NCBI GenBank assembly: GCA_021789755.1
Contig: JAJYJD010000262.1
Location: 1 to 5,227, forward strand
Source: Bacteroidota bacterium
GTDB taxonomy: Bacteria; Bacteroidota; Ignavibacteria; Kryptoniales; JAKASW01
Length of the DNA stretch: 5,227 nt
Direction: 5' to 3'
A program made the position numbers and the translations under genes. Positions 1 through 4,531 of the stretch are shown here, piece by piece. Position 1 is the first letter of the stretch. Each line of letters begins with the position of its first letter. The notes under the pieces were generated by a model. The model made no database searches. It worked only from the letters and a program-made list of their open reading frames with translations, and was not told where the DNA came from.

Positions 1-42
1 TCCCTGAGGGAATTCCATGCAATCCCCTGGAGAGGCAGCGAG

Positions 43-288
43 CTATTTCGTGTCGAAGAGGTTCAAAGTTATGCCATGTTTTGACCCGGAAACATTGAAT
101 ATTTCACAGAGTAACATCATTTCGATGGAACCACCGGGCGACAGATTGCATCGTGTTGCTGTGGAACCGCAGCCGGTGATAGGAGCCATCCATAAGCCCG
201 ATTCAGATTCATACACGTCCTTAGCAGCGAATCCTTTTTCCAGCTTCTCTTCAAGGCGAACGACATTTCTACTAAATTGAACCGACAT
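43..288 (-). CDS. weak small hypothetical ORF (81 aa)
   Basis: An 81-codon ORF starting at ATG 288-286 and ending at TAG 45-43. It matches no family I recognise. Residues 10-35 are charged and protein-like (an EEKLEKGF segment), and the opposite-strand frame looks like its shadow. Against it, there is no clear Shine-Dalgarno upstream of 288, unlike the strong ones of the other genes here. Only 25 bp would separate its start from the divergent aldo/keto reductase start, leaving no room for two separate promoters. It could be a gene remnant, a non-coding ORF, or part of the reductase promoter region. Confidence 0.22.
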   Translation of the reverse strand: MSVQFSRNVVRLEEKLEKGFAAKDVYESESGLWMAPITGCGSTATRCNLSPGGSIEMMLLCEIFNVSGSKHGITLNLFDTK

Positions 289-300
289 CAAACATTTATT

Positions 301-304
301 GGAG
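301..304 (+). promoter_or_regulatory. Shine-Dalgarno fixing the aldo/keto reductase start
   Basis: GGAG at 301-304, followed by an A/G-only stretch, lies 9 nt before ATG 314. It favours that ATG over the in-frame TTG at 299, which overlaps the site itself. Confidence 0.7.
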
Positions 305-313
305 AAGAGAGAG

Positions 314-1312
314 ATGCAAACGAGACAACTGGGAAATAGCGGACCGCGCGTATCTGCAATTGGCCTGGGATGCATGGGAATGTCGGAAGTGTACGGCCAC
401 GCCGACGAATCTGAAAGTATCGCCACTATCCATGCAGCACTCGATGCCGGCATAAACCTCCTCGATACGGGTGATTTCTACGGGATGGGGGCCAACGAAA
501 TGCTGCTCCGAAAAGCTCTGCAGGGAAGACCGCGAAGCGAGTTTCTACTCAGTGTGAAGTTCGGCGGCATGCGAGATCCGTCGAACGCATTTATCGGTTT
601 CGATGGCCGGCCGAATGCAGTGAAAAATTATCTGAGCTATTCTCTGAAACGGCTCGGAACAGACTACGTCGATATTTACCGGCCATCACGAGTCGACCCT
701 GCCGTGCCGATAGAGGAGACGGTCGGTGCAATTGCCGACATGGTAAAAGCGGGATATGTACGGTACATCGGCCTGTCTGAAGCGGGAGCTGATACGGTCA
801 GGCGCGCAAATGCGGTCCACCCGATTGCGGATCTCCAGATCGAGTATTCACTTTTCTCACGCGGAATCGAATCGAGTATTTTCCCGACATGCCGCGAATT
901 AGGCGTCGGCATTACCGCGTACGGCGTTCTCTCTCGAGGGCTGCTGAGCGGACACTGGTCAAAAGGACCGACCGCGGATGGACGAGATATGCGAATCCAC
1001 ATGCCGAGGTTCAGCGGCGACAACGTGGATCGCAACCTTTCGCTTGTCGACTCGCTGCGGGGCATTGCACGCTCGTATGGTTGTTCCGTGGCGCAGCTTG
1101 CTGTAGCATGGGTCCTTTCGCGCGGCTCGCAAATTGTGCCTGTTGTCGGCGCCCGCACACGTGAGCAGCTGAAAGAGACGCTCGGCGCAACCGACGTCGT
1201 ACTTTCGGCTGACGGCCGTTCGCTCATCGAAGAGGCGGTGCCTGCGGGCTCCGTGGCTGGTGAGCGATACGCGCCGCAGCAGATGAGGACGCTGGACAGC
1301 GAAAGGGATTGA
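314..1312 (+). CDS. aldo/keto reductase, NADP-dependent type, with atypical active site
   Basis: A 332-residue protein of normal length for a single-domain (beta/alpha)8 aldo/keto reductase, a cytoplasmic NAD(P)H-dependent carbonyl reductase family. The N-terminal RQLGNSG and GLGCMGMS motifs (residues 4-24) are those of the YajO/plr1-like branch. Residues 45-56 give the LDTGDFYG segment with catalytic Asp51 and Tyr56; Lys82 lies in LLSVKFGG. The DYVDIY strand (118-122) is followed by RPSRVDPAVPIEE, where Ser125 occupies the usual catalytic His position of the HRVDP motif. GYVRYIGLSE (147-156), QIEYSLFSR (175-183) and the ITAYGVLSRGLLSG stretch (200-213) complete the barrel. The C-terminal IVPVVGARTREQL (274-286) is the cofactor-phosphate-binding region. 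Start ATG 314 is chosen over TTG 299 because of GGAG at 301-304. The substrate cannot be told. It lies 40 bp before a secreted protein gene on the same strand, so co-transcription is possible. The family call is very secure. Confidence 0.95.
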   Translation: MQTRQLGNSGPRVSAIGLGCMGMSEVYGHADESESIATIHAALDAGINLLDTGDFYGMGANEMLLRKALQGRPRSEFLLSVKFGGMRDPSNAFIGFDGRPNAVKNYLSYSLKRLGTDYVDIYRPSRVDPAVPIEETVGAIADMVKAGYVRYIGLSEAGADTVRRANAVHPIADLQIEYSLFSRGIESSIFPTCRELGVGITAYGVLSRGLLSGHWSKGPTADGRDMRIHMPRFSGDNVDRNLSLVDSLRGIARSYGCSVAQLAVAWVLSRGSQIVPVVGARTREQLKETLGATDVVLSADGRSLIEEAVPAGSVAGERYAPQQMRTLDSERD

Positions 1313-1326
1313 ATTAGAAGCCTCAG

Positions 1327-1347
1327 CCTCCTTCGAACTGAAGGAGG
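1327..1347 (+). promoter_or_regulatory. hairpin enclosing the Shine-Dalgarno of the secreted protein gene
   Basis: CCTCCTTC at 1327-1334 is the exact reverse complement of GAAGGAGG at 1340-1347, separated by a 5-nt loop. The 3' arm is the near-perfect Shine-Dalgarno for ATG 1353 (spacer 1348-1352). In the folded mRNA the whole ribosome-binding sequence would be paired. No U tract follows, so it does not look like a rho-independent terminator for the upstream reductase. Control of translation, or coupling to ribosomes reading the upstream gene, is an inference. Confidence 0.6.
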
Positions 1348-1352
1348 ACAAA

Positions 1353-1844
1353 ATGAAGAGCAGACTTCCGCTATTGTTGGTTGTAATCGTGTTTGTTGTC
1401 GGGGCAAACGCGCACGCCGCTTTTAAGAAATACGACATCAAATCGGGCATCGTGACTTTCGGGACGAGCATGAAAATGGGGACGATGGAGATGAAAGAGA
1501 AGAACGTCGTGTACTTCGACGAATACGGAATGAAAGTTTGCAAAGACACCTCCTCGGATGACGAATTAGTCCCGAGTTATTTCAGCGACGGGAAGAATTT
1601 ATACCTGGTGAAATACAGAAAAAAAACGGCGTATCTCCAGGGGACGGCTTATCGCGGGACCGAGCTGCGGGTAGAATGGACGGTGTTCGGAACAGAGGAG
1701 GATCGCAGCTCAGGCAAAATCAAGAAGTTGCCTGCCACGACGGTAGCGGGGAAAAACTGCGAAGTGTTCGAGAGCAACGACGGAAAAGGAACCATAGCGC
1801 GGTACGCAGGATGGGAAACAATCCTGTTGTATATGGACGTTTAG
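1353..1844 (+). CDS. small secreted protein, DUF4412-like, cut by in-frame TAG
   Basis: A 163-residue product with a Sec signal peptide: Lys/Arg at 2 and 4, a Leu/Val-rich core at 6-16, and a likely cut after AHA (residue 23). The mature part is rich in beta-type alternation: KSGIVTFGTSMKMG at 30-43, VVYFDEYGMKVC at 52-63, NLYLVKYRKKTAYLQG at 82-97, VAGKNCEVFE at 131-140 and ARYAGWETILLYMDV at 149-163. Patterns such as IKSGIVTF, FDEYG, AGKNCEVF and a late W-x-x-I-x-L-Y resemble the periplasmic DUF4412/LolA-like proteins common in Bacteroidota-type genomes; this is from memory and tentative. Function is unknown. ATG 1353 is supported by GAAGGAGG at 1340-1347. The gene stops at TAG 1842-1844, but the same frame runs on for 36 protein-like codons to TGA, so the product is probably missing its C-terminal strands. 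Confidence 0.85.
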   Translation: MKSRLPLLLVVIVFVVGANAHAAFKKYDIKSGIVTFGTSMKMGTMEMKEKNVVYFDEYGMKVCKDTSSDDELVPSYFSDGKNLYLVKYRKKTAYLQGTAYRGTELRVEWTVFGTEEDRSSGKIKKLPATTVAGKNCEVFESNDGKGTIARYAGWETILLYMDV

Positions 1845-1955
1845 ACCAGGGCTGTCAGAACCACGGTTGAGGCAGTGAAGGTAGAAGAGAACGCGAAAGT
1901 AGTGCCGGACAAATTTATGGTTCCTGCCGGGTTCAAAGTGCAGAGACAGTTTTGA
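1845..1955 (+). pseudogene. in-frame continuation of the secreted protein beyond TAG
   Basis: Directly after TAG 1842-1844 the same frame stays open for 36 codons and ends at TGA 1953-1955. It reads as a natural C-terminus: TTVEAVKVEENAKV, then PDKFMVPAGFKVQ. An ending of the type V-E-E-N-x-x-(I/V)-P-x-x-K-F-x-V-P-A-G is what I expect for DUF4412-like exported proteins. The intact ancestor would be 200 codons (1353-1955). A single T-to-A change at 1842 would restore a Lys codon (AAG) and join MDV to TRAV. This is best read as a nonsense mutation or sequencing error. Amber readthrough or suppression is possible but less likely. Confidence 0.75.
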
Positions 1956-2105
1956 GGAGGTGTCCGAACACCGCCGGATCGAATATGGCGCCGCCATGCC
2001 ACTGCTATCATCGCGAGAAACTGTCCCCGCGATGGCCGAAAATCGCATAGAGCTGGCGGTGATATAATGAACTCTCGCCGCGGCAGCGAGTTGTCGACTA
2101 CACCC
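1956..2105. terminator. hairpin-rich convergent intergenic region
   Basis: This 150-bp gap lies between two converging genes and has no ORF of note. It contains several simple stem-loops: GGTGT/ACACC (1959-1963 with 1968-1972), ATGGC/GCCAT (1985-1989 with 1993-1997), CATCGCG/CGCGATG (2009-2015 with 2028-2034), and AACTC..GC/GCGAGTT (2070-2078 with 2086-2092). None has a proper U tract, so classical intrinsic termination is not shown. The location suggests transcript ends for both genes. Confidence 0.4.
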
Positions 2106-2654
2106 TCAATTCACATAGATCCAGATGCGGGAGTCGTCTTTGTAGTCGCGCATGTAAAGAACTCCTCCGCGTCGCAGCGCGGATTCAAGACCGTCGATAT
2201 CGGCATCGAGATTTTTTGAGCCGATCATTGCCAGGACGATGCCGACTGCTTCAACCGATTCGACCCTGATTTTGGAAACCTTCATCGTGTCTCGGCTGTC
2301 GGTGCTTTCAACGACGAGCAAGTTGTGCCGTTCGGATTCCTCCTTCATCCTTTCATCAAATTTCCCGGCGAAGACCTTCGTCTCGCCCTCTCCTGTACTG
2401 TCTTTGATCCGGGTGGTTGAACCGCTTTCGTAAATTGTCAGCAGGGTGTCGAACGTCATTTTCATCCCGTTGATGTCCCAGTTACCTCCAGATTTCGCGA
2501 GGAGTTTCAGGAGGTGAATGGAAATCCCGGCCTTCTGAACTACTGTGCCGTTCTCGGATCTCACCATCCAGACGCACTTTGTCTGCGAACGTGCCTGGCT
2601 CACCATGCCTGTCAGCAAGAGGAGGCACAAAACGGAAAAGAATTTGTGTTTCAT
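2106..2654 (-). CDS. small exported protein of unknown function
   Basis: A 182-residue product reading leftward, stop TGA at 2108-2106. I do not recognise the family. It opens with a clear signal peptide: MKHK, a Leu-rich core at residues 5-16, and a likely cut near SQARSQ (19-24). There is no lipobox, since the nearest Cys (27) lies after the expected cut. The mature part is charged and mixed alpha/beta, with no membrane segment: an IHLLKLLAKSGGNW stretch (about 46-59), a Thr/Ser-rich TIYESGSTTRIKD region, a highly charged helix (DERMKEESERHN), then VVESTD and a C-terminal YMRDYKDDSRIWIYVN. A periplasmic or secreted role is likely. The frame extends upstream to GTG 2762, but ATG 2654 is chosen because AAAGAGG (2667-2661) lies 6 nt before it and places the signal peptide at the N-terminus. 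It converges with the other small secreted protein gene. Confidence 0.85.
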   Translation of the reverse strand: MKHKFFSVLCLLLLTGMVSQARSQTKCVWMVRSENGTVVQKAGISIHLLKLLAKSGGNWDINGMKMTFDTLLTIYESGSTTRIKDSTGEGETKVFAGKFDERMKEESERHNLLVVESTDSRDTMKVSKIRVESVEAVGIVLAMIGSKNLDADIDGLESALRRGGVLYMRDYKDDSRIWIYVN

Positions 2655-2790
2655 ATCTAACCTCTTTCTTTGGTCCCCCGGAAGTAAATGATTCTTGTAG
2701 TCCTTTTGCATGTTAAAAAAGCCACGGGCAATATTACGTTGTGACATGATTGGAGGTTTCACTCCCGCTGTCTTCTGGACGATGATTTAT

Positions 2791-2819
2791 TTGCACTTGC
2801 ACGATTGAGCGAATAAATT
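2791..2819 (+). promoter_or_regulatory. possible promoter for the MFS gene (distal)
   Basis: TTGCAC at 2791-2796 and TAAATT at 2814-2819 are separated by exactly 17 nt, as in sigma-70-type promoters. TTGCAC is repeated immediately at 2797-2802. Transcription from here would give an mRNA leader of about 170 nt. This is sequence resemblance only. Confidence 0.3.
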
Positions 2820-2920
2820 ATGCAGAAAAGGAGAGTAGGAGTCGGACAAAACGGACGTAACTGATTTTCACGGATCGGATTGACCTGAGCGAGGCGGCCC
2901 GTGAAATAGTTTACCTTTCA

Positions 2921-2952
2921 TTGACTTATACCCCGGAAGACCCTGTGATAAT
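2921..2952 (+). promoter_or_regulatory. possible promoter for the MFS gene (proximal)
   Basis: TTGACT at 2921-2926 and GATAAT at 2947-2952, the latter preceded by TGT to give an extended -10-like TGTGATAAT. The 20-nt spacer is long for sigma-70, which lowers confidence. The start would fall about 35 nt before ATG 2995. Confidence 0.3.
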
Positions 2953-2978
2953 GTCTAACCAACCATTCACACTTACAT

Positions 2979-2984
2979 AAGGAG
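2979..2984 (+). promoter_or_regulatory. Shine-Dalgarno of the MFS gene
   Basis: AAGGAG lies 10 nt before ATG 2995. A closer ATG at 2985 is out of frame and stops after nine codons, so 2995 is the start. Confidence 0.6.
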
Positions 2985-2994
2985 ATGCAAGTCC

Positions 2995-4248
2995 ATGGAA
3001 CAGTCGGCATATAAGATATACGGCTACAGATGGCTCATACTTGTGGTATTCATGCTGGTTGCGGCATTTAACCAGCTCGTTTGGATCACATTTGCGCCGG
3101 TAACCGAGGCCGCGGCAGCTTACTACCATGTCTCGCAGCTCGATATCGGACTCCTTTCTATGAGCTTCATGATAGCTTATCTCGTAGTGTCCATTCCAGC
3201 ATCGTGGGTGATCGATACTTACGGTTTCCGCATAGCCGTTGGAATTGGTGCGGTTTTGACGGGAGTGTTCGGCCTGATGCGAGGCCTGGTCGCGTCCAAT
3301 TTTACGCTTGTCATGATCGCCCAAATCGGTACTGCGGTCGGGCAGCCGTTCATACTCAATGCACTCACGAAAGTTGCGGCGCGGTGGTTCCCGATCGAGG
3401 AACGCGCAACTGCATCAGGACTCGGCTCGCTGGCGATGTACCTGGGCATTCTTGCCGGGCTCGCACTGACCCCTTCGCTTACCGAAGGCACAGGTTTCCC
3501 GAGTATGCTCTTGTATTACGGTGTCGGTGCTCTCATTGCGGGATTAATATTTATTATATTCGCCCGAGAACATCCGGCAACTCCTCCCGGTCCGCCCGAG
3601 CTCGAAGAGAGAGCGCTGATGTTCGACGGCTTGAAACAGATCCTTCGGAATTCCAATTTCATTCTCCTCATGGCGATCTTCTTTGTCGGTCTCGGCGTGT
3701 TCAACAGCGTGACGACATGGATCGAGGATATCATAAGTCCCCGCGGCTTTACGGCCACGCAAGCCGGTACGGCGGGAGGACTCATGATCGTCGGTGGAAT
3801 TGTCGGCGCCGTGATACTCCCTACGCTCTCGGATAGATATCGCAAAAGAGTACCGTTCATTATCATAGGACTTGTCGGCACAATTCCCGGATTGATCGGA
3901 GTTACATTTGCTACGACGAACTTGCTTTTGTACGCTGCATCTTTTGCACTCGGGTTCTTCCTTTTGAGCTGCGGACCGATCGGATTCCAGTATGGTGCCG
4001 AGATCGGGAGACCTGCGCCTGAGGGAACATCAAACGGCTTGCTCCTCCTCATGGGGCAGATTTCCGGCATCGCATTCATATTTGGGATGGATGCATTCCG
4101 GATAGGTCCGAAGGGTTCCATGACTCCTTCGCTTCTCGTCATGACCGCATTGATCGTGGTCGGCCTGATAATGGCAGCGAAGCTGCGCGAGTCGAAGCTC
4201 GTCGCCGGCGCGGGGGCTCAGCTGCAGGAAGCCGCAGAAGCGTCGTGA
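2995..4248 (+). CDS. MFS transporter, FLVCR/SLC49-like
   Basis: A 417-residue inner-membrane transporter of typical major facilitator length, with 12 hydrophobic segments at about 13-35, 48-73, 79-100, 103-125, 138-162, 170-190, 221-243, 256-278, 286-306, 309-335, 345-366 and 377-396. A charged central loop (191-220) separates the two halves. Motif A is seen degenerately as D74-TYG-F-R79 after helix 2 and again as SDRYRKR (279-285) after helix 8. Features recalling the FLVCR group are YRWLILVVF at 11-19, WITFAPV at 30-36, LSMSFMIAYL at 54-63, GQPFILNALTKVAARWFP at 116-133 and ERATASGLG at 136-144. In animal FLVCR proteins a helix-1 Trp and a Gln in the QxFIL motif line the choline/ethanolamine site; W30 and Q117 may correspond. 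Prokaryotic substrates are uncertain, so no substrate is assigned. It is followed by a TonB-dependent receptor gene on the same strand, which hints at nutrient or metallo-ligand traffic. The MFS call is secure; the subfamily is moderate. Confidence 0.92.
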   Translation: MEQSAYKIYGYRWLILVVFMLVAAFNQLVWITFAPVTEAAAAYYHVSQLDIGLLSMSFMIAYLVVSIPASWVIDTYGFRIAVGIGAVLTGVFGLMRGLVASNFTLVMIAQIGTAVGQPFILNALTKVAARWFPIEERATASGLGSLAMYLGILAGLALTPSLTEGTGFPSMLLYYGVGALIAGLIFIIFAREHPATPPGPPELEERALMFDGLKQILRNSNFILLMAIFFVGLGVFNSVTTWIEDIISPRGFTATQAGTAGGLMIVGGIVGAVILPTLSDRYRKRVPFIIIGLVGTIPGLIGVTFATTNLLLYAASFALGFFLLSCGPIGFQYGAEIGRPAPEGTSNGLLLLMGQISGIAFIFGMDAFRIGPKGSMTPSLLVMTALIVVGLIMAAKLRESKLVAGAGAQLQEAAEAS

Positions 4249-4267
4249 AGTTATTCCAGCCTGAATA

Positions 4268-4311
4268 GCTCCACCCCCGTGCCTCTTGAGTGCACAGACC
4301 GGAGGTGGAGC
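4268..4311 (+). repeat. inverted repeat after the MFS gene
   Basis: GCTCCACC at 4268-4275 is the exact reverse complement of GGTGGAGC at 4304-4311. A c-a mismatch follows, and three more inner pairs (4277-4279 with 4300-4302) can extend the stem. It begins 19 bp after the MFS stop and could be a transcript-end structure, but no U tract follows. Confidence 0.45.
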
Positions 4312-4314
4312 CTC

Positions 4315-4324
4315 GTTGCGCAAC
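4315..4324. repeat. 10-bp perfect palindrome
   Basis: GTTGCGCAAC reads identically on both strands. It may be an operator half-site arrangement or chance. Confidence 0.25.
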
Positions 4325-4383
4325 ATCAGCGCCTGAGGGATACAGGAAGAAACTGGAGTCAATAAAACTCACAGTTGGAATAT

Positions 4384-4416
4384 CCCCGCATCGCGGTTAA
4401 TTTCGAGCGATCGGGG
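4384..4416 (+). promoter_or_regulatory. leader stem A of the receptor gene
   Basis: 4384-4394 pairs with 4407-4416 over 10 base pairs, interrupted only by a bulged C at 4389, around a 12-nt loop. Its 3' arm (4412-4416) is also the first part of stem B, so the two stems cannot form together. Confidence 0.45.
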
Positions 4417-4485
4417 CGGCGATTCGACATGTCAGGGTCGGGCTGAAATTGAAAGAGCTCCGTTTCCAGGACAATTGCCGCCCCG
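4412..4485 (+). promoter_or_regulatory. leader stem B of the receptor gene
   Basis: CGGGGCGGCGATT at 4412-4424 pairs with AATTGCCGCCCCG at 4473-4485 over 13 contiguous pairs including one G-U, enclosing a 48-nt loop. The loop can form a small TCAG/CTGA hairpin (4432-4435 with 4443-4446) and GAAA/TTTC (4451-4454 with 4463-4466). It ends 46 nt before ATG 4532. A cis-acting leader element is inferred from position and geometry. Confidence 0.45.
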
Positions 4486-4519
4486 TAGTGTCGTGCTAAC
4501 TGAATTAGAGAATGGCTGC

Positions 4520-4524
4520 GAGGG
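4520..4524 (+). promoter_or_regulatory. Shine-Dalgarno fixing the receptor start
   Basis: GAGGG lies 7 nt before ATG 4532 but only 1 nt before the in-frame ATG 4526, so 4532 is the better start. Confidence 0.55.
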
Positions 4525-4531
4525 CATGAAC

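Larger units (their letters stand above)
1..313. other. upstream region without a confident gene
   Basis: Besides the weak minus-strand ORF at 43-288, there is an overlapping plus-strand frame from ATG 17 to the stop ending at 280. It has a GAGGG at 6-10, but its composition (runs of Ser and Pro opposite Glu/Lys codons) looks like an antisense shadow. The promoter of the downstream aldo/keto reductase should lie here, but I found no well-spaced -35/-10 pair: TTGACC at 81-86 has a TATTTC only 13 nt later. Confidence 0.4.
2655..2994. promoter_or_regulatory. divergent promoter region
   Basis: A 340-bp non-coding stretch between divergent starts at 2654 (-) and 2995 (+). It contains a tandem TTGCAC repeat at 2791-2802 and two promoter-like arrangements for the plus strand, listed separately. 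For the minus-strand gene I see an A/T-rich stretch around 2710-2720 but no convincing -35/-10 pair. No known riboswitch motif was recognised. Confidence 0.5.
4249..4531. other. non-coding structured gap before the receptor gene
   Basis: A 283-bp stretch with no credible gene on either strand. It holds an 8-bp inverted repeat just after the MFS gene, a 10-bp palindrome, and two overlapping stems near the receptor gene (all listed separately). No convincing promoter was found: TTGCGC at 4316-4321 with GATACA at 4339-4344 has a 17-nt spacer but a poor -35 match. Cobalamin, TPP and SAM riboswitch signature boxes were not seen. Confidence 0.55.

Noticed and set aside
17..280. Plus-strand ORF with GAGGG six nt before its ATG
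   Set aside because: Its Ser/Pro-rich composition mirrors Glu/Lys codons of the opposite strand and it matches no family. The Shine-Dalgarno-like motif alone is not enough.
1327..1347. Rho-independent terminator for the aldo/keto reductase gene
   Set aside because: The stem is followed by ACAAAATG rather than a U tract, and its 3' arm is the next gene's Shine-Dalgarno.
676..1407. Long minus-strand ORF opposite the aldo/keto reductase
   Set aside because: It lies almost wholly within a secure gene, its composition is Arg/Ser/Pro-rich as expected of an antisense shadow, and it shows no domain.
1839..1955. Frameshift as the cause of the interrupted secreted protein
   Set aside because: The downstream coding is in the same frame as the start at 1353, so a substitution creating TAG explains it without an indel.
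2655..2762. N-terminal extension of the minus-strand exported protein to GTG 2762
   Set aside because: It would bury the signal peptide 36 residues inside the protein, whereas ATG 2654 has a well-spaced AAAGAGG.
4512..4529. Five-codon ORF (MAARA) overlapping the alternative receptor ATG 4526
   Set aside because: It has no good ribosome-binding site of its own, and ORFs this short arise by chance.
4249..4531. Cobalamin, TPP or SAM riboswitch ahead of the receptor gene
   Set aside because: The signature boxes I know for these classes are absent; only the generic alternative-stem geometry is present.
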